NCBI GenBank assembly: GCA_017547845.1
Contig: JAFYNZ010000033.1
Location: 1 to 64,000, forward strand
Length of the DNA: 64,000 nt
Direction of reading: 5' to 3'
Origin: Muribaculaceae bacterium
Lineage (GTDB): Bacteria > Bacteroidota > Bacteroidia > Bacteroidales > Muribaculaceae
The notes beneath the pieces were generated by a model, which worked only from the letters and a program-made list of their open reading frames with translations, had not been told where the DNA came from and made no database searches. A program made the position numbers and the translations under genes. Positions 42,344 through 51,864 of the stretch are shown here, piece after piece. Each line of letters opens with the position of its first letter. Position 1 is the stretch's first letter.

Positions 42344-43720
42344 TCAGGCGATAATCGGGGTGCCGATGATGGAGAGGAGCCAGGTCGAGATGAAGACGTA
42401 GATGAGCAAGCCGACTACGTCGTTGGTGATCTGGATAAATGGTCCGGTCGCTAAAGCCGGGTCAATCTTCAGCTTTTCAAGCATAAGTGGAACGAAGGTG
42501 CCGAAGACTGATGCGAAGATCACTACAAGGAAGAGCGAGATGGCCACAGATATGGTCACGGCAAAGTCGTCGGGCATCACAAAAAGGTTGTAGGCAAATA
42601 CTCCGACAGAGATAATAGTGGCGTTGAGCAATGAGATGAGACATTCTTTGACAATTTGACTGCCGGCGTTTTTGATGTCGAGAGAGCCGTTGGCAAGACC
42701 TTGCACGACGATCGCTGATGCTTGTACACCGACGTTCCCACCTGTACCCATAATCAATGGAATGAATAGGGCGAGGGCTGTCACTTGAGCGAGTTGCTCT
42801 TCGAAGCCACCGAGGATTATAGAACTGACAATCCCACCGACAACGCCGATGAGAAGCCATGGAATGCGTGCTTTGGTCTGAGCGAATACTGAGTCGTCGG
42901 CATCGACGTCAGATGAGAGACCGGAAGCGAGTTGGTAGTCGCGTTCGGATTGCTCACGGACTTGGTCCATGACGTCGTCGAAGGTGATGCGACCGACAAG
43001 TCGTCCGATGCTGTCGACCACAGCTACAGCTGCAAGGTTGTATTTTTCAAAGTCGAGAGCTACTTCGTCGATAGGGGTGTCGGTGCGTACGACTTGAGGC
43101 TCTGTCTCCATGACATGCTTAATCTTGGAGGCAGAAGGGTGGGTAATCATCTTCTTTAGTGGCAATACTCCTCGCAGACGGTTGTCGTTGTCGACCACAT
43201 AGATGTTGTAGACCTCGTCCATGTCCTCAGCTTGAATGCGCATCTCTTTAAGACACTGAGGCATCGACCAGTTTTCGTTGACAACAATCATTTCAGTACC
43301 CATCATACCGCCGGCCGTGCCTTCGTCGTATTGAAGAAGGTCGACGATGTCGCCTGCCTGCTCGACGTCTTCGATGAGCGAGATGACCTCTTCGCGTTCC
43401 TCTTCATCGAGCTCTTTGATGAGTTCCACGGCGTCGTCGGTGTCAAGTTCTTCGACGACTTGCCCGATTTCCTCACTGTCCATACTTTTGAGGAGCTTAC
43501 CGCGTTCCTCTTCGTCGAGTTCCATCAAGACGTCGGCTTTGAGCTCATTATCGTCAATGAGGTCAAACAGCCACTCAGCGTCTTTTTTATTGAGTGATTG
43601 GAGAATTTCAGCGATATCAGCAGGGTGCATATTTGCGATTTCGCTATGAGCTTGCTTGTCGTCACGTTGGTCGACCAATGCGCTGATGCGTTCAATATCT
43701 TTATCAGAAAACTCTTTCAT
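42344..43720 (-). CDS. mgtE: Magnesium transporter
   Basis: A 458-residue Mg2+ channel of the inner membrane. The N-terminal superhelical domain (about 1-130, with HPADIAEILQSLNKKDAEWL) is followed by two CBS domains (about 135-265) that sense magnesium, then five transmembrane helices. The signature PLIMGTGGNVGVQASAIVVQ lies near residues 335-355. All family parts are present. Upstream on the minus strand there is a TAAATTTG -7 box (43799-43792) with a weak -33 GTTG, and an AGGGGT/ACCCCT hairpin in the leader. Confidence 0.93.
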   Translation of the reverse strand: MKEFSDKDIERISALVDQRDDKQAHSEIANMHPADIAEILQSLNKKDAEWLFDLIDDNELKADVLMELDEEERGKLLKSMDSEEIGQVVEELDTDDAVELIKELDEEEREEVISLIEDVEQAGDIVDLLQYDEGTAGGMMGTEMIVVNENWSMPQCLKEMRIQAEDMDEVYNIYVVDNDNRLRGVLPLKKMITHPSASKIKHVMETEPQVVRTDTPIDEVALDFEKYNLAAVAVVDSIGRLVGRITFDDVMDQVREQSERDYQLASGLSSDVDADDSVFAQTKARIPWLLIGVVGGIVSSIILGGFEEQLAQVTALALFIPLIMGTGGNVGVQASAIVVQGLANGSLDIKNAGSQIVKECLISLLNATIISVGVFAYNLFVMPDDFAVTISVAISLFLVVIFASVFGTFVPLMLEKLKIDPALATGPFIQITNDVVGLLIYVFISTWLLSIIGTPIIA

Positions 43721-43889
43721 GATGCGTCTGAGTGAGGTTTAGAAGATGTTTTTATTAGGGGTTGCTTTATTCATTACCCCTTTAGATATTGCAAATTTAG
43801 CAAAGTCCATTGACAATGCCAACAGAATTTGCAATTTTTTCTCTCCTCGGTCGCATTTTGTTATGACTGAGGAGAGTGTGTCGCGAGAA

Positions 43890-46800
43890 TTATAGTTTGA
43901 CTACTTTGGCAGAGCCGATGATGCGATTTTCGCGTAGGAGCACGGCGATATAGATGCCCGACTCAGCGCCGGAGCGGAGTGTAATCGGCTGTCCTGCAGT
44001 CAATGAAGCATCGGTCTGTGCCACTATGTTGCCGCCGAGGTCGACAAGGTGGAGAGTGTAGTCGCCATCGGTTTGAACAGTGGCTTGTAGTGTGTCGCTG
44101 AATGGCGATGGGTAAGGATTGAAGTCGAAGCCGTCGACAGTAGTGCCGACGATGCCCGAATTTATCTTGCCATCGATGTCGACGACATAGATATAGGCGT
44201 ATTCAGCTAGGTCTTGTCCAACTCCATTGTCGAGGTTGAGCTGAGGGGTGTAGATGCGATATGTGCCTTTCTCAAGGCTTGGGAAACGAAGTTCGGCTGA
44301 GCCGTGTGCTACGCCTTGCTCGTCGACAGTGATCTCTGATGTTGTGGCGAAACCATCGGCTACAGAGAGCGTCGGAACAAGTGTTGTCGCTTGGGCTTTA
44401 GAGCCGCGCAAAGCCGGATAACCTATGGTGACTATCTCGTCCATAGATGTCGAATGTGTGCTGAATGCGTGGTTGAGCTCTGCTTCCGGATAGGTCGATA
44501 GAGCGTTGCGATAGGTGTCGTCTCCTTCAAAGTCCCAGAGTGCTGTCATGCCGGCAGGAGGGTTGGAAGCATCTATGTCACCCATAGTCGATGCAACCGC
44601 ATCGGCATCAAGAGCCACGTTGTAGAATTGGAGGTTGTCGACCACTGCATCGTAGCCGGCAAAACTGCCGACACCTGCCGTGCCACCAACGGCTATGATT
44701 GCATTAGGGTCGAAGTCTTTCCAAGCCTTGTCTTTTGGCTCGGTGATAGACTTAGGTGTGATGAGTTGACCGTTGACATAGAGCGAGAAGTTGCGTTCGG
44801 AATTGGTGATGATGCCGTAGTAGCTTGATTCGGTGGTCTTATACTCATCGAAAACGTATGCGACATGATACCACGCATTCTCTTCAAATTTTACTTTGCC
44901 CTTGCCGTTGTCGTCGGTGAAGTCGTAGACGAATGTGTTGTTGTGGTGGCTGCGGATAGAGATATTGTTGAGATAGCCGTCATCGGAGATAGTGCCCCAA
45001 AGCCAACCCCAGTCGGAGTATGGCCAAGCGTCTTTAGGGTTGCGTATGTTGAGCAGCCATGTGGGGTCGGAGAGGTCGGTGAATTTCACCCAGAATGCGA
45101 CGCTGAATTTGAGGTCGGACTCATCAATTGTGACTTTTTCCCAACCTTCACCCTCTTCGATGGTCTCGATGTCGGCTTGCACGCCTGCTTGTCCGGCAGG
45201 AATGCCGAGTGAGTAACCACGAAGATTGACACCGCTAGAAACAGTGCCGATAGCACCTGATTCAACTGTGTATTGCATTGTTAGCGTGTCGGCAGGGCGG
45301 AGTTTCATGCCTGTGCCCGGCAATGTGGTGTGTGTAGCCTTGAGGTCAGACTGAGTGCCGTTGTTATTGACCACTAAGTAGTCGGCGTTTTCGTCGAGAG
45401 CAGCAGTGGTCATCTCTTCAGTTACTTCAGAGATAGCGTCACAATCTTCATCGGTGTCGACAGGGTAGAACGATGAGATAACAGGCTCTGCTACAGCTAC
45501 ATCGCTATAAATGTGGATTGCAGAGTGGAGGCGACGCACATTGCCCTCAGCATCGTAAGCTTCGATGTCGTAAGTGCCATAAGGGAGAGCATTAATGCTG
45601 ACTGTCTCTGCATCGACATCGGCTGCGGCAGTAAAACTATGGCAAGCGTCAATCGCGAGTTCTACAGGCTTTGCAAACGATGGATTGTTGCGTGGACCTA
45701 TGAGTTTCCAACCCTCTGCCGGAGCGTGAAGTGGATCTTTGTAGCCGATGCTGAATTGCTCAGTGTCGGTGATGAATGTGTCGGAAACTTCGATGTCGTC
45801 GTTGACGATATATGTTTCTGCGTCGAAGTCGATAGTCATAGGCTCGCTCCATGCGATAGTCGATTCGCTCTGCATGTCGAGGCTGACAGCAGAAACGCCG
45901 ACAGAGAGAGTAGCACCTTCAGCCTTCGCCTTGACAGGGTCGTAAGGAGCAGAGAAGAATAGAGCTGCCCAAGAAGTGGTAGCACCCATAAGAGTAGTTT
46001 CTTCCGACTCGGCATAATTGATGCGAGCGTAGATTTTATATAGCGATGCGTTGTGGTCGATGTTGTAGTGGCCTTGACGGTTGCCCTCAGTAAGGTTGAG
46101 GTCGAATATCACCTTAGCATCGAGACCATCTTTGTGAGCAGCGAGCAGCGTGGCAGATGTCACTGTAGGGGTGTCAGGCGTTGCGTATTCGGCTCTACGG
46201 ATAGAAACCTCACCGATATTGATGTCGAGGTCAGAAGCATTGTCGAATTGCAATGCGATAAGAGCCAATTGGTTAGCTTCGGAGATTGTGAAGCTCTTTT
46301 CGATCCATTCAGGTGTAGCGACTTGGTCGGTAGATAGCACGATGTGGTCCTGTGCAGATGTCCATTGTGAGCAATCTTCGCCATATCCAAGCATCAATGC
46401 CATGTCAGCAGAGCCCTTTGCAAGCTTGTAGCGCACTGTTACGATGTCGCCTGCTTGGAGGTCAAAACGAGTTTTAAACAAGTGAAGTACGGCGCTTTTC
46501 GACTCTGTGCCGCGAATGCGAAGAGAGGAACCACCCATCCATGCATCGTTCCAATCAAACTCTGCACAGAGTCCTACAGGAGCCGATGAGTAGTCTCTGC
46601 CGAGAGGTGATGCAGCCCACCACCAACGCCATGTCGGCAGGTAGTCTTGGATACCGATATTGGTCCACTCTTTAGAGTGCTGACGGATGCCTTGCCAATT
46701 GAAATACTGACCATTGCCAAGGTTGAACGCACTATAGAACGGCTCTTCGCTGAGGTCCCAGCAAAGTGTGCTTTGTGCCGCTACCATTTTAGAGAGACCG

Positions 46801-48083
46801 AAGAACTTGGTGTCGAGAGAGTTGTCGATATTCTCGTTGATTTCGAGTGATGCGTCGAGAGCGTGGACAGGGTTGAAGCGACTGTTGGTGTACCAACGTT
46901 CAAGCAATCGTTGATAGGTGTGTTGCACCTCGAGTGGTTGAGAGCCGTAAGCGAATCGGCGTTCCCAGAAAGTGTTGGAATCGTGGCCCGACCACATACC
47001 GATAGATACGGCCTTGTCGTAGAGGTATTGCCAACGACCATTCTGCTCGCCGTTGCCGGTCAACACAGGATAGCCGCCTTGGAGGTCAAACGTCGCATAA
47101 ACATCAAACGGATTACGCTTCAAAGTGTTTGTGGTGTATTCGATAGACGCCGGGAGATATTCCACGTTGCCGTTGTTGAAGTTGGCATTCCAGTTGTAGT
47201 TGAGGAAGTAGGACGCAGTCTTATTGTCGGCATCGCCGAAGAAGATTTCTGTCTCCGGGGTGACACCATTGTCGAAAGTCGGTCCGGCAGTCAGTGTCTC
47301 GCCGTCATACCAGATGTTTTCGGCTGAAAACGATTTCATTTTGCCTATGTACTTGCGCTCAAAGTGTTGAGTGATAGCTTTATTAAGTTCAACGACTTCG
47401 GGAATGCCATGTGCATTGTAGCCCCCGGCATATTCCGAGTTGTAGCCAATGCCGTCAATGCCGTAGTAGTCAAGGTATTCGATGACCTTGTTGCGGCTTT
47501 CTTCGGTAGCACCGAGCTCAATGTAGAGGTCGCCCCAGCCGTTGCTTGCCATGTCGGCACCGAAAGCAGGTGTCGACTGAGTGGCTACAGCGACGCCGTT
47601 TTTATGTGCAACATCGGCAAAATTACCCGGCAGACGCATGAAGCGGTCGCTCCATGCTCCCCAAGTAGAGATGTATTGCCACATCGAGAACACTTCGCTA
47701 TTGAACAAGCCATTAGGCAGGATTTCAAACGGCGACTTGGTAGAGTAGCTGTAACTGAATCCATATGGCCACCAGTTGAGTATCTTCTTGCTATAGTGCG
47801 AATAGTCTTTGTGTTCGCTATAGACGCTATTAGTGTCCCATTCCCACCAAGGAATGAGTTTGGTATTGATCTGTGTTGCAGAGTTGACAAATCTTGCTTT
47901 CGGTTTTACGCGCGATATGAAGAAATTGTCGTCATCAGATAGTGGAGTGCCTTTCTGCCAATCGTCAATACGGAACGCTGTCCCACTTTGACTTTGGTCG
48001 ATTTGTCCCGGACGAAGATATTGGGCACTTGCCGAGAACGATGCTCCGAGCGAGATGAGTGATACAAGAAGATACTTATTCAT
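43890..48083 (-). CDS. GH85 endo-beta-N-acetylglucosaminidase with LamG-like and Por sorting domains
   Basis: A 1397-residue secreted enzyme, signal peptide MNKYLLVSLISLGASFSASA. The GH85 catalytic domain (about 70-480) has NWWPYGFSYSY and DGIGYNSEYAG with the Asn215 and Glu217 pair used for substrate-assisted cleavage of the chitobiose core of N-glycans, then ENIWYDGETLTAGPTFDNG. Carbohydrate-binding and Ig-like regions follow, and a LamG/concanavalin-type domain lies about 1020-1210. The C-terminus (NPYPSPFSDTLQATV to the end) is a type IX secretion sorting domain, so the protein is exported to the cell surface. It likely releases host N-glycans. It is a single gene, on the same strand as mrp. 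Confidence 0.88.
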   Translation of the reverse strand: MNKYLLVSLISLGASFSASAQYLRPGQIDQSQSGTAFRIDDWQKGTPLSDDDNFFISRVKPKARFVNSATQINTKLIPWWEWDTNSVYSEHKDYSHYSKKILNWWPYGFSYSYSTKSPFEILPNGLFNSEVFSMWQYISTWGAWSDRFMRLPGNFADVAHKNGVAVATQSTPAFGADMASNGWGDLYIELGATEESRNKVIEYLDYYGIDGIGYNSEYAGGYNAHGIPEVVELNKAITQHFERKYIGKMKSFSAENIWYDGETLTAGPTFDNGVTPETEIFFGDADNKTASYFLNYNWNANFNNGNVEYLPASIEYTTNTLKRNPFDVYATFDLQGGYPVLTGNGEQNGRWQYLYDKAVSIGMWSGHDSNTFWERRFAYGSQPLEVQHTYQRLLERWYTNSRFNPVHALDASLEINENIDNSLDTKFFGLSKMVAAQSTLCWDLSEEPFYSAFNLGNGQYFNWQGIRQHSKEWTNIGIQDYLPTWRWWWAASPLGRDYSSAPVGLCAEFDWNDAWMGGSSLRIRGTESKSAVLHLFKTRFDLQAGDIVTVRYKLAKGSADMALMLGYGEDCSQWTSAQDHIVLSTDQVATPEWIEKSFTISEANQLALIALQFDNASDLDINIGEVSIRRAEYATPDTPTVTSATLLAAHKDGLDAKVIFDLNLTEGNRQGHYNIDHNASLYKIYARINYAESEETTLMGATTSWAALFFSAPYDPVKAKAEGATLSVGVSAVSLDMQSESTIAWSEPMTIDFDAETYIVNDDIEVSDTFITDTEQFSIGYKDPLHAPAEGWKLIGPRNNPSFAKPVELAIDACHSFTAAADVDAETVSINALPYGTYDIEAYDAEGNVRRLHSAIHIYSDVAVAEPVISSFYPVDTDEDCDAISEVTEEMTTAALDENADYLVVNNNGTQSDLKATHTTLPGTGMKLRPADTLTMQYTVESGAIGTVSSGVNLRGYSLGIPAGQAGVQADIETIEEGEGWEKVTIDESDLKFSVAFWVKFTDLSDPTWLLNIRNPKDAWPYSDWGWLWGTISDDGYLNNISIRSHHNNTFVYDFTDDNGKGKVKFEENAWYHVAYVFDEYKTTESSYYGIITNSERNFSLYVNGQLITPKSITEPKDKAWKDFDPNAIIAVGGTAGVGSFAGYDAVVDNLQFYNVALDADAVASTMGDIDASNPPAGMTALWDFEGDDTYRNALSTYPEAELNHAFSTHSTSMDEIVTIGYPALRGSKAQATTLVPTLSVADGFATTSEITVDEQGVAHGSAELRFPSLEKGTYRIYTPQLNLDNGVGQDLAEYAYIYVVDIDGKINSGIVGTTVDGFDFNPYPSPFSDTLQATVQTDGDYTLHLVDLGGNIVAQTDASLTAGQPITLRSGAESGIYIAVLLRENRIIGSAKVVKL

Positions 48084-48114
48084 AGTGGTTTTAGAGGATG
48101 TTTTATTATTGGGT

Positions 48115-48148
48115 AAATCTCGGGAATCGATATAAATTCCCGAGATTT
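48115..48148. terminator. Hairpin between mrp and the GH85 gene
   Basis: AAATCTCGGGAAT (48115-48127) pairs perfectly with ATTCCCGAGATTT (48136-48148). It lies after the mrp stop and just before the GH85 start on the minus strand. No T run follows, so it may be a weak terminator or a leader structure. Confidence 0.55.
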
Positions 48149-48180
48149 AGTTATTATACGTTAGCTTTGGGGTGCTCCCG

Positions 48181-49320
48181 TTAGCTATTCATTTTGACTA
48201 CGCTTGTCGGTGGAAGGGTGTCGTTGCGACGGTCGATGGCATTGACTACGTTGTCGGCGAGGTTCCAGAAAGCGTCGACTTGTGGAGTAGGACCTGCCGG
48301 TTGTCCATCGGCAGTCAATCCGAGTGCAGCCGGAGTGCCGGCATCGCCATTGCCACAGATGTCGGCCACCAAAGGCACTTGTGCCAATAGGTCGACACCC
48401 ATCTCTTCAGCCAAGCGCACACCGCCACCATTGCCGAAGATGAAGTATTTTTCTTCAGGGTGCTGGAGAGGTGTAAACCACGCCATATTTTCTACAAGGC
48501 CCAAGATAGGCACATTGACCTTGTCGCCGGTGAACATTGCGATACCCTTGCGAGCGTCGGCAAGAGCCACTTCTTGAGGGGTGCTGACCACTACAACGCC
48601 TGTGATAGGGAGAGTCTGTACGAGAGTGAGGTGGATGTCGGATGTGCCCGGAGGCATGTCAATGAGGAAGTAGTCGAGTTCGCCCCAGTTGGCATCGGTG
48701 ATGAGCTGACGCAATGCGTTGCTTGCCATACCGCCACGCCAAAGCACAGCGCTATTTTTGTCAACTACGAAACCGATGGAGAGCAACTTGACACCATATT
48801 TCTCCATTGGTACAATCTTGTTGACGCCGTCGACCTCTTCCATGTAGAGTTGCTCATCTTCGAGACCAAACATTTTAGGCACAGACGGACCGAAGATGTC
48901 GGCATCGAGAAGACCGACCTTGTAGCCTTTTGCTGCGAGAGCGACAGCAAGGTTGGAAGCGACAGTAGATTTACCTACGCCACCCTTGCCCGATGATACG
49001 CCGATGATATTCTTAACGCCCGGAAGTGGATTGGCAGGCTTTTCAGGGACAGGACGACGAGTCTTGACAGCGATGTTGCCTTTGATTTCGACATCAGCAC
49101 CGACATAGGTGAGGATAGCGGTTTCAGCCGCTCTGACCACGCTCTTCATGAATGGGTCGGTCGGTTTGTCAAAGATGAGAGAGAAGGTGACCTTGCGTCC
49201 GTCGATGCGGATATCGTCTTCGATCATGTCGTTTTCGACAAGGTTTTTGCCGTTGCCCGGATAGCGAACGGTCTTGAGGGCCTCGGTGATGAGAGCCGGA
49301 TATATAGGATCGTGTGTCAT
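48181..49320 (-). CDS. Mrp/NBP35-family iron-sulfur cluster carrier ATPase
   Basis: A 379-residue ATPase that carries iron-sulfur clusters to apoproteins in the cytoplasm. An N-terminal MIP18-like domain (about 1-100) precedes the P-loop GVSSGKGGVGKSTVASNLAV with the deviant Walker A (about 108-127). DADIFGPSVPKMFG, YFLIDMPPGTSDIHLTL and VVSTPQEVALADARKG follow. The C-terminal CxxC of many homologues is not obvious, which occurs in some Mrp proteins. ATG 49320 (MTHDPIYP) is chosen over one 30 bases upstream because family proteins begin about there. Confidence 0.9.
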   Translation of the reverse strand: MTHDPIYPALITEALKTVRYPGNGKNLVENDMIEDDIRIDGRKVTFSLIFDKPTDPFMKSVVRAAETAILTYVGADVEIKGNIAVKTRRPVPEKPANPLPGVKNIIGVSSGKGGVGKSTVASNLAVALAAKGYKVGLLDADIFGPSVPKMFGLEDEQLYMEEVDGVNKIVPMEKYGVKLLSIGFVVDKNSAVLWRGGMASNALRQLITDANWGELDYFLIDMPPGTSDIHLTLVQTLPITGVVVVSTPQEVALADARKGIAMFTGDKVNVPILGLVENMAWFTPLQHPEEKYFIFGNGGGVRLAEEMGVDLLAQVPLVADICGNGDAGTPAALGLTADGQPAGPTPQVDAFWNLADNVVNAIDRRNDTLPPTSVVKMNS

Positions 49321-49427
49321 TGTTTTGATTGTGATTTGATGATTTTTCAATAGTTTTATATCTATAAAAATGGGAGTTTAATCACTGACGCCATTAATAT
49401 TAAACATCGGAGCCTCGATTTCGGTTC

Positions 49428-50192
49428 TTAGTCGGTCGCAGGGTTCATGCCTTGCACGATGCCACGAGGGTAGGAGTGGTAGTCGTCACGCTCGATGTCG
49501 TCCTCTTCTGGCTCTTGGAGAACTGTGTCGCGCAGTGGGTTGAACGAGATGAACTTGATAGTCTTGCCTCGCGAAAGCCATTGTTGCTCGTAGAAGGTCT
49601 TGATGGAGAGCACAGGGTCGGCCATGCCGCTGCCGTAAAGGTCGTCGGTGTCGGCTTCGGTCGGGAAGTTGTTGAGCTTCACCAAGCGAGAAGTATATGT
49701 GTAAAGGAATGGGGAGTCGGTCTTGAGGTGGATAAGACCATTAGCACGAAGTATCTTGCGATAGAGTTCCAAGAAGCGAGTCGATGTCAGGCGACGGCGA
49801 GTCTTCTGCATCTGTGGGTCGGGAAATGTAATCCATATCTCCGACACCTCATCGGCAGTAAAGAAACGGTCGATCATCTCGATGTCGGTGCGAAGGAATG
49901 CCACATTCTTCAACCCCTCTGTCTCGGCAGCTTTCGCACCGGTCCAGATGCGTGCGCCCTTGATGTCGATGCCGATAAAGTTTTTTTCGGGGTATTTGCG
50001 TGCAAGGCCCACGGTGTATTCGCCCTTGCCACAACCAAGTTCAAGCACGATAGGGTTGTCGTTGCCGAAGTATTCAGCGCCCCATTTGCCTATGAGAGGA
50101 AAACCCTCTCTCTCAAGCACTGCCCATGGATATTGGAACACGCAAGAGAATGACTGCATTTCTGCAAATTTTTTCAGTTTATTTTTGCCCAT
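49428..50192 (-). CDS. trmB: tRNA (guanine-46-N7)-methyltransferase
   Basis: A 254-residue SAM-dependent enzyme that makes m7G46 in tRNA. The SAM-binding ELGCGKGEYTVGLARKYP (about residues 51-68), NFIGIDIKGARIW, FLRTDIEM and the catalytic EIWITFPDPQMQKTRRRLTS are all present. The C-terminal tail is longer than in many homologues and ends in an acidic segment (QEPEEDDIERDDYHSYP). It lies 12 bases after the leucine-rich-repeat gene on the same strand and may be co-transcribed. Confidence 0.93.
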   Translation of the reverse strand: MGKNKLKKFAEMQSFSCVFQYPWAVLEREGFPLIGKWGAEYFGNDNPIVLELGCGKGEYTVGLARKYPEKNFIGIDIKGARIWTGAKAAETEGLKNVAFLRTDIEMIDRFFTADEVSEIWITFPDPQMQKTRRRLTSTRFLELYRKILRANGLIHLKTDSPFLYTYTSRLVKLNNFPTEADTDDLYGSGMADPVLSIKTFYEQQWLSRGKTIKFISFNPLRDTVLQEPEEDDIERDDYHSYPRGIVQGMNPATD

Positions 50193-50204
50193 GTTGGTAA
50201 TGAT

Positions 50205-51620
50205 TTATCTGATTAGTTTAAACGAAGTTACTTCGTTGTCGGTTGTTACTACTACTATATATATCTTTTGGTTGAGTTTGTCGGTGTCGTACGTAGCGTG
50301 GCAGGAGTGAGGGTGTTGTAAAGCGACCTGCAATCCGTCGGTTGTCGCGATGCTGAGTCGGGTGATTTGACTGCTTGCTTCGATATGCAACACGCTATGC
50401 TCAAACCATGCTTTCGCCGACTCTTTGTCGGTGTCGATTTTGACCACTGACGTTACGTCGACGATATTGAATCTGCACCACTGTTCGGCGGCTTTCCATG
50501 TCGCTACAGAATTGTCGGCTACGACGAGTTTGACATTTGGTTGGTCAATGCCTTGGAATACATCTTGCCCCATCTGCGGCACATAGTCGCCCAGACGGCT
50601 GACATCTATAACGCAGAGGCTCGTCATTCCTTCCATAGCACCGTTGCCGATGCTCTCCAATGACCGGTCGAGCGTCAGACGGTAGGAACGATTGTTCATT
50701 AAGGCATAGTCTCCTATATGGCTGATGCCCTCCAGTGTGTCGTCAGCAAAGCGAAGTTGGGTATCGCCTGTAAATGCATAGTCCGGCAGATTGTCGGTCT
50801 TCAAGTCTATGTCGGTGAGGTTGCGACATTCCATGAATGCGCCGTCACCCATCGCAATGCATTCAGCTTCAACTATTACGCTTTGCAACGCTTTGCAGTC
50901 AGCAAAGGCGTAATCGCCAATACGTTCCATGGTGGTCGGTAGCGAGATGCTCGTGAGTGCGGTCTTGGCAAATGCCGCGCTACCTATCTGTCGGAGCTGA
51001 TAGGGTAGAGCAATGCTGACCAGAGATGAGCAACCGGTGAATACGTATGCCGGAAGTGAGTCGATTTGAGTCTGTGATATGTCGACGCTTGTGAGTTGCT
51101 GACAGTCGGCAAACACATAGTCGCCCAGTGATGCCACTGCGGTCGGTAGAGTGATTTGCTGAAGTCGGTCGCAGTCATAGAAGGCGTAGTCGCCGATGTT
51201 TGTAAGGCTCTCAGGTAACTCTATCGCTTGGATATGTGTTGCGACAAATGCTCCCTTACCAATGGATTTCAGTTCTGCCGGGAGTCGCACCTCACGCACT
51301 TTCATGCCGAAGAATGCTTGTGGGGGTAAAGCGTTGGCAGGGTGTCGAATTTGTCCTGCGATTATAGAGGACGTCGATGAATAGTCGACGATAGAGGCCT
51401 GGCTGATGTCGAGATGTGTCAACTCAGGAAATGCTTCTGCAAGGATAGCAAAGTCGCGTGCGTCCATTGTCCCTATGATGGTCAGTGATGTCTCGGAACG
51501 CATCTCTTCGGTGATGAGCATAGCAAGGCGACCTGCATCGGTGTGCAGGGTGACAGCATTAGACGACAGCGAGTTTATCGCCATCATCATAGCAACGAAT
51601 ATAAGCTTGCATAGCTTCAT
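50205..51620 (-). CDS. Secreted BspA-like leucine-rich-repeat protein
   Basis: A 471-residue protein with a signal peptide (MKLCKLIFVAMMMAINSLSS..., cleaved near residue 22) and about ten LRR_5 repeats of roughly 23 residues, for example LTNIGDYAFYDCDRLQQITL and MERIGDYAFADCKALQSVIV. The G-x-x-A-F-x-x-C pattern is the BspA type. A beta-rich C-terminal domain of about 90 residues ends the protein; it resembles secretion or sorting tails but lacks a clear motif. It is probably on the cell surface and binds host or bacterial partners. A TAACTTTG -7 box lies 70 bases upstream on the minus strand. Confidence 0.82.
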   Translation of the reverse strand: MKLCKLIFVAMMMAINSLSSNAVTLHTDAGRLAMLITEEMRSETSLTIIGTMDARDFAILAEAFPELTHLDISQASIVDYSSTSSIIAGQIRHPANALPPQAFFGMKVREVRLPAELKSIGKGAFVATHIQAIELPESLTNIGDYAFYDCDRLQQITLPTAVASLGDYVFADCQQLTSVDISQTQIDSLPAYVFTGCSSLVSIALPYQLRQIGSAAFAKTALTSISLPTTMERIGDYAFADCKALQSVIVEAECIAMGDGAFMECRNLTDIDLKTDNLPDYAFTGDTQLRFADDTLEGISHIGDYALMNNRSYRLTLDRSLESIGNGAMEGMTSLCVIDVSRLGDYVPQMGQDVFQGIDQPNVKLVVADNSVATWKAAEQWCRFNIVDVTSVVKIDTDKESAKAWFEHSVLHIEASSQITRLSIATTDGLQVALQHPHSCHATYDTDKLNQKIYIVVVTTDNEVTSFKLIR

Positions 51621-51799
51621 ATCAGAGACTTAACCATTTACGCAAGGACTGTCGACAGGGTCGGCATCGGTCCCTCGCTATAATACACTACAAAGTTACT
51701 CAAATCTGAGCAAACTACCAACTTTGTGCAAAAATATTGGTGCTCATGGTCCATTTTGGATAATTATTTCGGGGAATTAAAGTCACTCGGATGTCAATA

Positions 51800-51831
51800 T
51801 TTGTCTAAGTGAAGAATTTTGATTAATTTTG
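51800..51831 (+). promoter_or_regulatory. Promoter of ribBA
   Basis: TTTG (51800-51803), 20-base spacer, TAATTTTG (51824-51831), giving transcription from about 51838 and a short 27-base leader. That leaves no room for an FMN riboswitch. Confidence 0.85.
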
Positions 51832-51864
51832 CCTTTTTAAAGTAAATAAGTAAAACTTATCATA

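Noticed and set aside
51621..51864. FMN riboswitch before ribBA
   Set aside because: The promoter leaves only about 27 bases of leader and no conserved FMN-aptamer segments are visible.
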